The notes under the pieces are model-generated. The model saw only the letters and a list, made by a program, of their open reading frames with translations, was not told where the DNA came from and did not search any database. From Pseudomonas sp. CCI4.2 (GTDB taxonomy: Bacteria > Pseudomonadota > Gammaproteobacteria > Pseudomonadales > Pseudomonadaceae), in assembly GCF_034350045.1 (NCBI RefSeq), contig NZ_CP133781.1, forward strand, positions 5,501,002-5,565,001: a stretch of DNA of 64,000 bases. The letters are read 5' to 3'. Position 1 is the first letter of the stretch. Each line of letters begins with the position of its first letter. This document shows positions 27,001-34,994 of this stretch, one piece after another. Both the position numbers and the translations under genes were made by a program.

Positions 27001-27666
27001 GTAGGCACGCACGATGACTTCGTTGCCAATAAAAGCATCGACCTCGCCCTGGTTCAGGGCTTCAAGGGCGCTAAACAGGTTGGGAGCGAGAATCACCTCG
27101 CTGCCTGGATAGACCCGATGAACCACCTCGGCATCGGCGTAACCATCGAGCAGGACGATTTTCTTGCCTTTCAACCCTGATGGCAGGGTTGCGTCTTTGC
27201 CGCGCCCAACGATAACGGAGCGGTCCGGAAGGTAATCAACAGAAAACGCCAGCGCCTTTTCCCCACGCTCAAAGCCATTGGCCGTTGTAAGAATATCGAC
27301 AGTGCCGTTGCGTAACGCCTCAACAGCTTCATTGCGCTGGGCGAAACCCACGACCTCAATGGGCACCGAGAGCTTACTGCCGATCAGACTCAGGTAATCA
27401 GCACTGATGCCTTGATAACGATTGCGATCGCTGGTGATGTCGATCGGCTCGTAGTCGGCGATCGAGATGCCAACACGCAACTTCTGGCGTTGATCCAGCC
27501 ATTGCCGGTCTGGTGGATTGAGGGGCAGCGGCGTCAGGCTGACAAAGGGAGGGACGAGTCTGAACGGTAGGCTATTGGCGGCGAACACCATCTGACTTAT
27601 ACATAACAGCAACAGCAGCAGGGCTGTGTGAAAAACGCTTTTTATAGGGACACTCGTATGGTGCAT
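24076..27666 (-). CDS. RocS1-like (BvgS-type) hybrid sensor histidine kinase
   Basis: A 1,196-residue membrane sensor. Order: signal sequence (about 7-30), two tandem family-3 solute-binding (venus flytrap) domains (about 50-265 and 300-520), a membrane helix (about 538-560, VYWALAVALIVGLISLVW), a short coiled coil, PAS (about 575-690), HisKA with His721 in MSHEIRTPMG, HATPase (DSGVGI, YGGSGLGLSI), receiver with Asp1011 in FTDCNMPGMSG, and HPt with His1137 in LHRLKG. This is the full phosphorelay design of BvgS/RocS1. The ATG at 27666 follows AAGGAAG; a GTG 15 bases earlier overlaps that site. The periplasmic ligand is unknown. Confidence 0.92.
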   Translation of the reverse strand: MHHTSVPIKSVFHTALLLLLLCISQMVFAANSLPFRLVPPFVSLTPLPLNPPDRQWLDQRQKLRVGISIADYEPIDITSDRNRYQGISADYLSLIGSKLSVPIEVVGFAQRNEAVEALRNGTVDILTTANGFERGEKALAFSVDYLPDRSVIVGRGKDATLPSGLKGKKIVLLDGYADAEVVHRVYPGSEVILAPNLFSALEALNQGEVDAFIGNEVIVRAYMALRPYMGLQIKSESALPPIGFSFAARSQDGALVAMINLALASIDDSVRREVLGRWTTGLGSDVARQRIKVSTAEQGWVRKHPQVTVVSGQHPPYLYKDSNDHWVGLNVDMLERISRMTGLKFVHKEVTSTEESIKLLRSGQADMSTTLAENNERERFLDFTYSFGGSSWVFVSRESETSPVSLKTLSGRTLALPARHALEDYVRRNYPDIRILSVDTYEQARRMVKDGQADATIQSEAGANLPPLDALKVGRNVEGQWSSDRFSVVQSEPELLSILNKALEEFPVAEMRAIRLKWLGSVAVQPPVWQRIPGWVYWALAVALIVGLISLVWSGRLKVQIQQRLKAEEQLSDQLAFKRALLDGIPNPIYVRDLGGCLISCNRSYEESFGISFEQMSGRRLIDIELIPRMSAEQMHGDYLKLLESQQPVFADRRMELFGRLIDAYQWTVPFYRADGQLQGLLGGWIDITERKRLEAQLTEARQLAEQANEAKSAFLTTMSHEIRTPMGAIIGLLELEREATLLRGETPSQGLEVAYRSAGELIELIGDSLDLSKIEAGSMQLALAVTSLRPFFDGICRLFKASACDKGLDVRLAFSEQAEGDCWLDPLRLRQVMHNLLSNALKFTQEGSVVVSVNTSGVSQRPCLLISVKDSGVGIDAARQSQLFQPFAQAADDTAAKYGGSGLGLSICKQLVELMGGHVSLESSLGVGTCVTVELPLVRVIKTHDQAATADELRAISRSTRVLVVDDLSANRLVLTQQLRFLGHEVVSTGDAQAALTLWRDEAFDAVFTDCNMPGMSGYAFAERIRQIEVEEQLQPCPIIGYTANAMSGERERCEQAGMSQLLIKPVPLNRLAQVLADIAPMQSFDIDTLRRMTQANAAQMQHLLSELWKNLQQEVEVFAPAIVTQDWKALSASLHRLKGVACLIDAVPLAKACASLDSSVGEQNGTALASQWQTLSGAIDQLRTDIQRHLAPPV

Positions 27667-27730
27667 GTTGACTTCCTTCACCGCTATTCCATTCCATATG
27701 GATCCAATACCTCACGAGTGTGGCACGCGG

Positions 27731-27758
27731 AAATGAGAAAGCCCGCCAAATGGCGGGC
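27731..27758 (-). terminator. Rho-independent terminator after thrC
   Basis: On the minus strand GCCCGCC-ATTT-GGCGGGC is followed by TTTCTCATTT, 26 bases past the thrC stop. It separates thrC from the sensor-kinase gene downstream on the same strand. Confidence 0.85.
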
Positions 27759-27783
27759 CTTATGTTGTTACACGACGATACCG

Positions 27784-29208
27784 TTAAAGCGGTTTTCCGC
27801 GATTCCCATGCTGGCTGACAAAGGCCTGGATGGCTTTCAAGTCGTTTGGCAGGACAGTGCACTTTTCGTCACGCTCAAACAAATCAGATAAATGTGCAGG
27901 TAGCTCAAGCGCTTTTCCTACACCGGCTTTATCGACTGCTTCCGGGAATTTAACCGGATGTGCGGTCCCCAGAATCACCATCGGGATGTCCAGACTGCGA
28001 CGACAATCGCGGGCAGCTTTGACACCGATCGCCGTGTGCGGATCAAGCACTTCGCCTGTGCTTGCGAACACCTCGGCGATGGTTTCACAGGTTTCTTCAT
28101 CGCTGACTGCCAGCGAATCGAACAGCTTGCGCGTTTCGGTCCAGCGCTCGGCATCGACACTGAAAGCGCCGCTCTGCTTGAACGTTTCCATTAAGCCCGC
28201 GATGGCTGCGCCGTTACGTCCGTGCATATCGAACAGCAAGCGTTCAAAGTTCGACGAAACCATGATGTCCATGGACGGCGACAAGGTCGCGTGCAGTGTT
28301 TCCTTGGTGTACTGGTTGCCGCTCATGAAGCGGTGCAGGATGTCATTGCGGTTAGTGGCGACGATCAATTGGCTGATCGGCAAGCCCATGTTGCGCGCCA
28401 GATAACCCGCAAAAATATCGCCGAAGTTACCGGTTGGCACCGAGAACGCCACCGACCGCGCCGGACCGCCAAGCTGCAGGGCTGCGTGAAAGTAGTAGAC
28501 GATCTGGGCCATTATCCGCGCCCAATTGATCGAGTTGACCGCAACCAGGCGCGTCCCCTTCAGGAAGTCCTGGTCGGCGAAGCTGGCCTTGACCATTTCC
28601 TGGCAGTCATCGAAGTTGCCTTCGACGGCGATGTTGTGAATGTTCTCGCCCGCAATGGTGGTCATCTGCCGACGCTGAACTTCAGATACCCGGTTGTTCG
28701 GATGCAGGATGAAAATGTCGACGTTGTCGCAACGACGGCAACCTTCGATCGCCGCCGAGCCGGTATCGCCGGAAGTCGCACCAAGAATCACTACCCGCTC
28801 GCCACGCTTGGCCAGCACGTAGTCGAGCAAACGCCCGAGCAATTGCAGAGCAAAGTCCTTGAATGCCAGGGTCGGACCGTGGAACAACTCAAGCACCCAC
28901 TCGTTGCCGTTCAGCGGGCGCAAAGGCGCAATACCGCTGTGGGCAAACACACCGTTTTCGCCCGACGAATAGGTTTCTTCGAGGATTTTTTTGAAATCGG
29001 CATCCGGAATACTGCCGGTGACGAACGGGCGCATCACCCGAAAAGCCAGCTCGTGATATGGCAGGCCCGCCCAGGACGCGATCTCTTCGTGGGTGAAACG
29101 CGGCAAGTTTTCCGGCACATACAGGCCGCCATCGCTGGCGAGACCCGTGAGCAACACGTCTTCGAAATTCAGCGCGGGCGCTTGGCCGCGGGTACTGATG
29201 TAGCGCAT
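27784..29208 (-). CDS. thrC: Threonine synthase
   Basis: PLP enzyme of 474 residues converting O-phosphohomoserine to threonine, the last step of the pathway. The start MRYISTRGQAPALNFEDVLL is the family N-terminus; the PLP lysine lies in PTLAFKDFALQ, and the phosphate-binding region reads ILGATSGDTGSAAIEG. The ATG at 29208 was preferred over a 9-residue extension. It follows hom on the same strand with a 157-base, repeat-filled gap, so both may be cotranscribed. Confidence 0.96.
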   Translation of the reverse strand: MRYISTRGQAPALNFEDVLLTGLASDGGLYVPENLPRFTHEEIASWAGLPYHELAFRVMRPFVTGSIPDADFKKILEETYSSGENGVFAHSGIAPLRPLNGNEWVLELFHGPTLAFKDFALQLLGRLLDYVLAKRGERVVILGATSGDTGSAAIEGCRRCDNVDIFILHPNNRVSEVQRRQMTTIAGENIHNIAVEGNFDDCQEMVKASFADQDFLKGTRLVAVNSINWARIMAQIVYYFHAALQLGGPARSVAFSVPTGNFGDIFAGYLARNMGLPISQLIVATNRNDILHRFMSGNQYTKETLHATLSPSMDIMVSSNFERLLFDMHGRNGAAIAGLMETFKQSGAFSVDAERWTETRKLFDSLAVSDEETCETIAEVFASTGEVLDPHTAIGVKAARDCRRSLDIPMVILGTAHPVKFPEAVDKAGVGKALELPAHLSDLFERDEKCTVLPNDLKAIQAFVSQHGNRGKPL

Positions 29209-29221
29209 GGGGGCAACCTTC

Positions 29222-29352
29222 GGTTGGAGCTGCAAGCTTTAAGCTACAAGCTGCAAGTTAAAAGCGGCAGGGCTTCTACTTGCAGCTTGCGGCGTGAAAC
29301 TTGCCGCGATGTTGATTTGCTTTTACTTGAAGCTTAAAGCTTGAAGCTTGTC
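29222..29352. repeat. Dispersed repeat between hom and thrC (AGCTTGAAGCTT family)
   Basis: The gap is built of alternating units such as GAGCTGCAAGCTTTAAGC, ACAAGCTGCAAG, CTTGCAGCTTGCGGC and CTTGAAGCTTAAAGCTTGAA. They are inverted relative to each other and match the vocabulary of the repeat at 9222-9350. The arrangement could form a long hairpin in the hom-thrC transcript. Confidence 0.65.
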
Positions 29353-29365
29353 TCTGATCGCTGCC

Positions 29366-30670
29366 TCAGTTCAAATGTTCGACGCGAATACGAACGACCG
29401 GTCCAACGACGTCCTGCAAGGCTTCCAGTGCTTCGATGGCATCGTTCATCCGTTGCTCCAGCACGCTGTGGGTCAACAGAATCATCGGCACCAGGCCGTC
29501 GTGTTCTTCGACTTCCTTCTGCATGATCGATTCGATGTTGATCCCGCGTTCCGACAGGATGCTCGCCACCTGCGCCAGGACGCCAGGGTGATCCTTGGCC
29601 TGTATGCGCAGGTAATAGGCGCTTTCACAGGCTTCGATCGGCAGAATCGGATGCGCGGACAACGAGTCTGGCTGGAAAGCCAGGTGCGGCACGCGGTTCT
29701 CCGGGTCGGAGGTCATGGCGCGAACCACGTCCACCAGATCAGCGATCACTGATGAAGCGGTAGGCTCCATGCCGGCGCCGGCGCCGTAGAACAAGGTCGA
29801 ACCCGCAGCATCGCCATTGACCATCACGGCGTTCATCACGCCATTGACGTTAGCGATCAGACGGTCAGCAGGGATTAGCGTCGGGTGCACCCGCAACTCG
29901 ATACCGGCGGCGGTGCTGCGTGCCACGCCCAAGTGCTTGATACGATAACCCAGCGCTTCGGCGTAGTTCACGTCCGCCGTGGTCAGCTTGGTGATGCCTT
30001 CGGTGTAAGCCTTGTCGAACTGCAACGGAATACCGAAAGCAATGGACGCAAGAATGGTCAGTTTGTGCGCAGCATCGATGCCTTCAACGTCGAAGGTCGG
30101 ATCGGCTTCGGCGTAGCCCAGTGCCTGGGCTTGTGCCAGCACGTCTGGAAAGGTCCGGCCCTTCTCACGCATTTCGGTGAGGATAAAGTTACCGGTACCG
30201 TTAATGATCCCGGCCACCCAATTGATACGGTTGGCGGCAAGCCCTTCACGAATCGCCTTGATCACCGGAATACCGCCAGCCACTGCAGCTTCGAACGCAA
30301 CGATCACGCCCATTTCCCGGGCTTTGGCGAAAATTTCGTTACCGTGGACAGCGATCAACGCTTTGTTGGCGGTCACAACGTGCTTGCCGTTTTCAATGGC
30401 TTTGAGCACCAGTTCGCGAGCAACGGTGTAGCCGCCGATCAGCTCGATAACGATGTCGATTTCAGGGTTAGTCGCCACAGCGAAAACATCAGCGGTCGTA
30501 GGGGTATCAGCAATGTGGCATTTGGGGTTTGGCCGACGCATACCAATTTGCGCGACTTCAATGCCACGCCCGGCACGGCGAGCGATTTCCTCAGCGTTAC
30601 GTTGAAGCACATTAAACGTGCCCGCACCGACAGTACCTAGTCCACAGATGCCTACTTTGACCGGTTTCAC
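29366..30670 (-). CDS. hom: Homoserine dehydrogenase
   Basis: NAD(P)-dependent enzyme of 434 residues making homoserine for threonine and methionine. It has the Rossmann start KVGICGLGTVGAGTFNVLQR, the catalytic region AAVAGGIPVIKAIREG and GIINGTGNFILTEM, and a C-terminal ACT domain (AKDHPGVLAQVASILSERGI) for feedback by threonine. The GTG at 30670 with GGAG seven bases upstream gives the normal length; a longer frame from 30700 is not supported. Placed directly upstream of thrC. Confidence 0.96.
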   Translation of the reverse strand: MKPVKVGICGLGTVGAGTFNVLQRNAEEIARRAGRGIEVAQIGMRRPNPKCHIADTPTTADVFAVATNPEIDIVIELIGGYTVARELVLKAIENGKHVVTANKALIAVHGNEIFAKAREMGVIVAFEAAVAGGIPVIKAIREGLAANRINWVAGIINGTGNFILTEMREKGRTFPDVLAQAQALGYAEADPTFDVEGIDAAHKLTILASIAFGIPLQFDKAYTEGITKLTTADVNYAEALGYRIKHLGVARSTAAGIELRVHPTLIPADRLIANVNGVMNAVMVNGDAAGSTLFYGAGAGMEPTASSVIADLVDVVRAMTSDPENRVPHLAFQPDSLSAHPILPIEACESAYYLRIQAKDHPGVLAQVASILSERGINIESIMQKEVEEHDGLVPMILLTHSVLEQRMNDAIEALEALQDVVGPVVRIRVEHLN

Positions 30671-30683
30671 TCTGAACTCCCCA

Positions 30684-30711
30684 TAAAACGGCCGACGCAA
30701 GGCCGGCCGTG
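30684..30711 (-). terminator. Terminator/attenuator-like hairpin between dsbC and hom
   Basis: On the minus strand ACGGCCG and CGGCCGT form a stem followed by TTTTATGG, only 14 bases before the hom start. A second hairpin (CCACC...GGTGG followed by CGGTTTTC) lies just upstream at 30736-30719. It may simply end dsbC transcripts, but its closeness to the hom ribosome site leaves room for a regulatory role. Confidence 0.65.
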
Positions 30712-30805
30712 AAAACCGCCACCCGCTACGAGGTGGCTCTATTAATGAAGCGGCGGTTGATACCGCGCGCCTTTGTTCGTCAGAGGCTAACCCTGCCAGG
30801 CAGGA

Positions 30806-31546
30806 TTATTGGGCGCTCAACGCCAACTTGGCCACTTGCGGGGCTGGCTGATAACCCGGAATGACCTGACCGTCTGCCAGCACAATGGCTGGCGTACCGT
30901 TCACGCCAATCGACTGGCCCATGGCGTATTGTTTCGGCACAGGGTTGGCGCATTTAGGCGCATCGATATTCTTGCCGGCGACCATACGGTCCATGGCGCT
31001 TTTCTTATCCTTGGAACACCAGACTGCTTGCAGCTGCTCGTCGCCAGGAGAACCCAAACCTTGGCGAGGGAACGCCAGGTAGCGAACTTCGATGCCCAGA
31101 CGATTCAGTTCCGGCACTTCGGCATGCAACTTGTGGCAATAAGGGCAGGTGGTGTCGGTGAACACGGTGATGTGCGACTTGGTTTCACCGATGGCGGGGT
31201 AAACCACCATCTCAGCGGCAGGAATACCATTGATCGTTTTTGAAATAGCCAGACGCTCGGCCTTCTCGGTCAGGTTGACCGGCTTGCCGTCTTGCATCTG
31301 GAACAAGTAACCCTGCATCACAAACTGACCATCAGCGCTGGCATACAGGACGCGGCCGCCCTGGAGTTTCACTTCGTACAGATCATTCAGCGGGCTGGCC
31401 GCAATGCTGTCGATCGGCACGTCGAGCTTCAGCGTGTCGAGGGTTTTGCGGATGGCTTTATCAGCGGCATCGTCAGCCTGGGCAAACATACTTAACGAAC
31501 TGGCCAACACAATAGCAGCGGCGGCGAAAATCTGGGGCACGCGCAT
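30806..31546 (-). CDS. dsbC: Periplasmic disulfide isomerase DsbC
   Basis: A 246-residue secreted thiol isomerase that corrects wrong disulfides in the periplasm. It has a signal peptide (IFAAAAIVLASSLSMFAQA, cleaved near residue 24), an N-terminal dimerisation domain (about 25-85), and a thioredoxin fold with the active site DTTCPYCHKLH and the cis-proline loop GVNGTPAIVLADG. A second cysteine pair (WCSKDK, PKCANP) matches the family. Located between xerD and hom on the same strand, the usual pseudomonad order. Confidence 0.95.
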   Translation of the reverse strand: MRVPQIFAAAAIVLASSLSMFAQADDAADKAIRKTLDTLKLDVPIDSIAASPLNDLYEVKLQGGRVLYASADGQFVMQGYLFQMQDGKPVNLTEKAERLAISKTINGIPAAEMVVYPAIGETKSHITVFTDTTCPYCHKLHAEVPELNRLGIEVRYLAFPRQGLGSPGDEQLQAVWCSKDKKSAMDRMVAGKNIDAPKCANPVPKQYAMGQSIGVNGTPAIVLADGQVIPGYQPAPQVAKLALSAQ

Positions 31547-31709
31547 GGGATCTCCTTGGGCGATGGTCTATGGGGTGCTAATAACGGCGATCGCGCAGGA
31601 CCGAAGGCGTTTTAGTAATGCCCAATTTGCTAACCGGCAAAGCCTATCACATAAGGGCTGCGAGGCCGACTTCGGCTGATGTAGGACCGGTCGGAAAAAC
31701 ACCTGCGCT

Positions 31710-32606
31710 TTACCCTCGCGGATGGTGTTTGGCGTGCAGCTCTTGCAACCGTGCGCGGGCCACATGGGTGTAGATTTGCGTAGTGGATAAATCACTGTGT
31801 CCCAACAACATCTGGACCACGCGCAGGTCGGCGCCGTGATTGAGCAAATGCGTGGCGAACGCATGGCGCAACGTGTGCGGCGACAGCGATTTGCTGATGC
31901 CTGCGACCATGGCGTGGTGCTTGATCCGGTGCCAAAACGTCTGCCGGGTCATTTGCTCACCGCGCAGGCTGGGGAACAGCACATCGCTTGGGCGTCCGTT
32001 GAGCAACTCAGATCGAGCATCACGCATGTAGCGTTCGATCCAGACGATAGCCTCCTCCCCCATCGGCACCAAGCGCTCCTTACTGCCCTTGCCCATCACC
32101 CGCAATACGCCCTGACGTAGGTTCACTTGTTCAAGGGTCAAGCTGATCAATTCAGTGACTCGCAGGCCACAGGCGTAAAGCACTTCGAGCATGGCGCGGT
32201 CACGCTGACCGATGACTTCGCTTAAGTCAGGCGCGGCCAGCAACGCCTCGACGTCGGCTTCAGACAAGGATTTTGGCAACGGCCTGCCCAATTGCGGCAT
32301 ATCGACTTGCAACGTCGGATCGACATGGACCAGCTTTTCGCGCAATAAATACCGATAGAACCCTCGAACACCTGACAGAAAGCGCGCCGTCGAGCGCGGC
32401 TTATAGGTTTTTTCCAGGCGCCATGCCAGGTGATCCAGAATCAGCTCACGACCGGCCTGATCAAGCTCAATGCCTTGTTCCTGGAGCCAACCATTGAACA
32501 AAGCCAAGTCGCTGCGATACGCATCACGAGTGTTATCCGACAGGCCTTTTTCCAACCATAAGGTATCTAGAAAACGGTCGATCAAAGGGTGGTCGATGGC
32601 GGGCAT
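31710..32606 (-). CDS. xerD: Site-specific tyrosine recombinase XerD
   Basis: A 298-residue recombinase that with XerC resolves chromosome dimers at dif. N-terminal SAM-like DNA-binding domain (LDTLWLEKGLSDNTRDAYR), C-terminal catalytic domain with the Arg in CGLRVTEL, Lys in GKGSKERLVP, HTLRHAFATHLLNHG, LGHSDLSTTQ and the nucleophile Tyr in IYTHV. The ATG at 32606 gives the exact usual length; a 40-residue extension upstream reads through non-conserved sequence. Confidence 0.96.
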   Translation of the reverse strand: MPAIDHPLIDRFLDTLWLEKGLSDNTRDAYRSDLALFNGWLQEQGIELDQAGRELILDHLAWRLEKTYKPRSTARFLSGVRGFYRYLLREKLVHVDPTLQVDMPQLGRPLPKSLSEADVEALLAAPDLSEVIGQRDRAMLEVLYACGLRVTELISLTLEQVNLRQGVLRVMGKGSKERLVPMGEEAIVWIERYMRDARSELLNGRPSDVLFPSLRGEQMTRQTFWHRIKHHAMVAGISKSLSPHTLRHAFATHLLNHGADLRVVQMLLGHSDLSTTQIYTHVARARLQELHAKHHPRG

Positions 32607-32688
32607 AGGTAAGCGATTTCTGCAAAAAAAGGAATAGAGGGAGTTTTTCACAAAAGAGAGCGCAGGACGATCCCTGTGTAGATACCGT

Positions 32689-32756
32689 CTTGTTGGCGAG
32701 GCGGTGAGTCTGGCAGAACACATCAAGCCCTCTCGCCAACAAGTTGGCTCCTACAG
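32689..32756. repeat. REP-type inverted repeat between rplS and xerD
   Basis: CTTGTTGGCGAG and CTCGCCAACAAG are perfect 12-base arms at 32689-32700 and 32732-32743, and AAGTTGGCTCCTACAG follows. The TTGGCTCCTAC part matches one arm of the palindrome at 10557. Confidence 0.7.
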
Positions 32757-32775
32757 AAACTTTTATTCAGCCCAC

Positions 32776-32803
32776 AAAAAAGCAGCCCTTAGGCTGCTTT
32801 TTT
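32776..32803. terminator. Terminator after rplS, symmetrical on both strands
   Basis: AAAAAAGCAGCC-CTTA-GGCTGCTTTTTT: a six-pair GC stem with six T on both strands. It lies about 20 bases beyond the rplS stop and would end the rpsP-rimM-trmD-rplS transcript. Confidence 0.93.
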
Positions 32804-32821
32804 ACACGGAAAAAACTGAAA

Positions 32822-33172
32822 TCAGGACAGTTTTTCTTTGATGCGAGCTGCTTTACCGGACAGGTCACGCAGGTAGTACAGTTTGGCTTTGCGAACGTCA
32901 CCGCGACGTTTCACTGCCATGCTGTCGATTTGCGGGCTGTAGGTCTGGAAAGTACGCTCAACGCCAACACCGTTGGAGATTTTACGAACAGTGAAAGCAC
33001 TGTTCACACCACGGTTACGCTTGGCAATTACTACGCCTTCGAACGCTTGCAGACGCGAACGGTCGCCTTCCTTCACTTTCACCTGAACGACAACAGTGTC
33101 GCCCGGGGCAAAGGGAGGGATCTCTTTAGTCATCTGCTCAGCTTCGAGTTGCAGAATGATTTTGTTAGTCAT
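32822..33172 (-). CDS. rplS: 50S ribosomal protein L19
   Basis: Ribosomal protein of 116 residues at the 30S-50S interface. It is unmistakable from FAPGDTVVVQVKVKEGDRSR, QAFEGVVIAKRNRGVNSAFT and VGVERTFQTYSPQID. Last gene of the rpsP-rimM-trmD-rplS operon, 43 bases after trmD, followed by a strong terminator. Confidence 0.98.
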   Translation of the reverse strand: MTNKIILQLEAEQMTKEIPPFAPGDTVVVQVKVKEGDRSRLQAFEGVVIAKRNRGVNSAFTVRKISNGVGVERTFQTYSPQIDSMAVKRRGDVRKAKLYYLRDLSGKAARIKEKLS

Positions 33173-33215
33173 GCTGTGCTCCTAAGGCAGATCGTCAAGA
33201 TCTACCATCGATACG

Positions 33216-33968
33216 TTAACTATCGTCCCGCTCGCGAATATATTCCGCCAGCAGCTTTTTCTCTTCTCCAGAAAGCGAGCGGCTTTCCAGAAGATCGGGT
33301 CGTCGTTCATAGGTCCGCCCAAGGGACTGCTGTAAACGCCAACGCCGGATATGTGCGTGATTGCCACTTAGCAACACGTCGGGAACACGCTGATCCGCAT
33401 ACACCTCCGGTCGGGTGTAGTGCGGGCAATCCAGCAGACCATCTGTGAAGGAATCTTCCTCCGCAGAGTCCGCATGCCCTAAAGCTCCAGGCAGCAGCCG
33501 CGTAACCGCATCTATCAGGACCATCGCCGGCAGCTCGCCACCGGAAAGTACATAGTCGCCAATCGACCACTCTTCATCGACATGAGCTTCAATAAAACGC
33601 TCGTCAATGCCTTCATAACGACCTGCGATGAGGATAAAAGCCTCCCCTTGCGCCAGTTCGCGTACCGCCGACTGAGTCAGCTGACGGCCTTGTGGCGACA
33701 GGTAAATAACCTTCGCCGCGTCCCCTGCTGCCTGCCTGGCCTGAACCAGAGCATCTTCCAGAGGCTTGATCTTCATCACCATGCCCGGACCACCGCCAAA
33801 AGGGCGATCATCAACAGTGTGGTGACGATCAGTGGTGTAGTCCCGCGGATTCCAACAAGTCAGCTGTAGCAGCCCTTGTTTCACCGCACGGCTGGTAATG
33901 CCGTAGTCGCTGATGGCGGAAAACATCTCGGGGAACAGACTGATCACTTCTACGCGCAGGCTAGCCAT
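33216..33968 (-). CDS. trmD: tRNA (guanine-37-N1)-methyltransferase TrmD
   Basis: SPOUT-class enzyme of 250 residues that methylates G37 of tRNAs reading CNN, CGG-type and related codons and so prevents frameshifting. Markers: VEVISLFPEMFSAISDYGI, RHHTVDDRPFGGGPGMVM, LIAGRYEGIDERF, and the trefoil-knot segment YVLSGGELPAMVLIDA. The ATG at 33968 gives the normal length; the longer upstream frame overlaps rimM. It begins 5 bases after rimM. Confidence 0.97.
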   Translation of the reverse strand: MASLRVEVISLFPEMFSAISDYGITSRAVKQGLLQLTCWNPRDYTTDRHHTVDDRPFGGGPGMVMKIKPLEDALVQARQAAGDAAKVIYLSPQGRQLTQSAVRELAQGEAFILIAGRYEGIDERFIEAHVDEEWSIGDYVLSGGELPAMVLIDAVTRLLPGALGHADSAEEDSFTDGLLDCPHYTRPEVYADQRVPDVLLSGNHAHIRRWRLQQSLGRTYERRPDLLESRSLSGEEKKLLAEYIRERDDS

Positions 33969-33973
33969 TTCGC

Positions 33974-34510
33974 TTAGAAGTCCGCATCCCAATCCACCTT
34001 CATCTCGCCGGCACCAAGGTCGACTGCCAACACGCATTGCTCTGTATAGGGCAGCAAGCGTTCGCGATCATCCAGGCTGCCTGCACAAGGCTTGACCACC
34101 ATTACATCATTCGAGCCGGTTTCCAGCAGGTGATCAATCTTCCCGAGCAATTGCCCGAGTTGGTCAATGACCTGGAGACCTTCAAGCTGGTACCAGTAGT
34201 ACTCGCCGTCGGTCAGATCAGGGAACAGGTTACGCGGAACGCAGATTTCAAAGCCGGCCAGAAGACGAGCTTCTTCACGGTCATCGAGACCTTTGATCTT
34301 TGCCACCAGAAACTTGTTTTGCAAGCGTCCACTGACCAGCTCTACCTGTCGTACTTCACCGTCGCGCCGAAGCGTGAGGTGTTTGTAATCCAGGAGGTTA
34401 CCAATTGGATCAGTAAAGGAAAAAACCTTCACTTCGCCGCGAACGCCGTGAATAGAGTAGATCTTGCCGATAACGATCAAATCATCTGCAATGGTTGGCG
34501 TCGCGTTCAT
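33974..34510 (-). CDS. rimM: 16S rRNA processing protein RimM
   Basis: A 178-residue assembly factor for the 30S subunit that binds S19. N-terminal RimM domain (IVIGKIYSIHGVRGEVKVFS) and C-terminal PRC-barrel (LPYTEQCVLAVDLGAGEMKVDWDADF region). It lies between rpsP (5 bases upstream) and trmD (5 bases downstream) in the conserved operon. Confidence 0.97.
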   Translation of the reverse strand: MNATPTIADDLIVIGKIYSIHGVRGEVKVFSFTDPIGNLLDYKHLTLRRDGEVRQVELVSGRLQNKFLVAKIKGLDDREEARLLAGFEICVPRNLFPDLTDGEYYWYQLEGLQVIDQLGQLLGKIDHLLETGSNDVMVVKPCAGSLDDRERLLPYTEQCVLAVDLGAGEMKVDWDADF

Positions 34511-34515
34511 ATTGC

Positions 34516-34767
34516 TCAGGCCGCAGCCTTAGCATTGTCCTTCAACAACTGAGCAACACGCTCAGAAGGTTGTGCACCAACGCTCAGCCAGTAGGCAACG
34601 CGTTCGTTGTTCACAGACAGGCGGATTTCTTGACCACGAGCAACCGGGTTAAAGAAACCAACTTGTTCTTTGTGTGAACCGTCGCGCGGGTTGCGGCTGT
34701 CGGTCACGGTCAAATGGTAAAACGGGCGCTTTTTGGAGCCGCCAAGGGCAAGACGGATGGTAAGCAT
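34516..34767 (-). CDS. rpsP: 30S ribosomal protein S16
   Basis: Ribosomal protein of 83 residues: MLTIRLALGGSKKRPFYHLT, TDSRNPRDGSHKEQVGFFNP, and an alanine-rich tail (LLKDNAKAAA). The ATG at 34767 gives the family start; a 24-residue extension upstream is non-conserved. First gene of the rpsP-rimM-trmD-rplS operon. Confidence 0.98.
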   Translation of the reverse strand: MLTIRLALGGSKKRPFYHLTVTDSRNPRDGSHKEQVGFFNPVARGQEIRLSVNNERVAYWLSVGAQPSERVAQLLKDNAKAAA

Positions 34768-34839
34768 ATAAGCATCGTTCCTGTAGTCGTGCTGCAAATC
34801 TAAGATGCACAACGGGCATAGGTGCCCGAAAGGCCGCAT

Positions 34840-34867
34840 ATTCTAAGGAATATCCGCACTTTTGCAA
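34840..34867 (-). promoter_or_regulatory. Candidate sigma-70 promoter of the rpsP operon
   Basis: On the minus strand TTGCAA (34867-34862) and TAGAAT (34845-34840) are separated by 16 bases, about 75 bases before the rpsP ATG. The -10 lies inside a small inverted repeat (ATATTC...GAATAT). By-eye call only. Confidence 0.45.
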
Positions 34868-34915
34868 ATGTCTTTTTCAGGCGCCTGCCGGCATGCCACT
34901 GAGATCTGCTATGGA

Positions 34916-34980
34916 GCCGCTGTAAACAGCGGCATTTCAATCCCGCCAGAAGCGGAATTACTGGAGGCGAACCTCCCAGT
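34916..34980 (-). terminator. Hairpins downstream of ffh
   Basis: On the minus strand ACTGGGAGG-TTCG-CCTCCAGT (34980-34960, one bulged G and a UUCG loop) begins 14 bases after the ffh stop, and GCCGCTG-TTTA-CAGCGGC (34933-34916) follows. Neither has a U-tract, so termination is probable but not proven by sequence. Confidence 0.45.
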
Positions 34981-34994
34981 GAGGGGTACTGCAA

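Noticed and set aside
28222..29337. A 371-codon plus-strand open frame across thrC
   Set aside because: Antisense to intact thrC; the sequence is a shadow of the opposite coding strand and has no family features.
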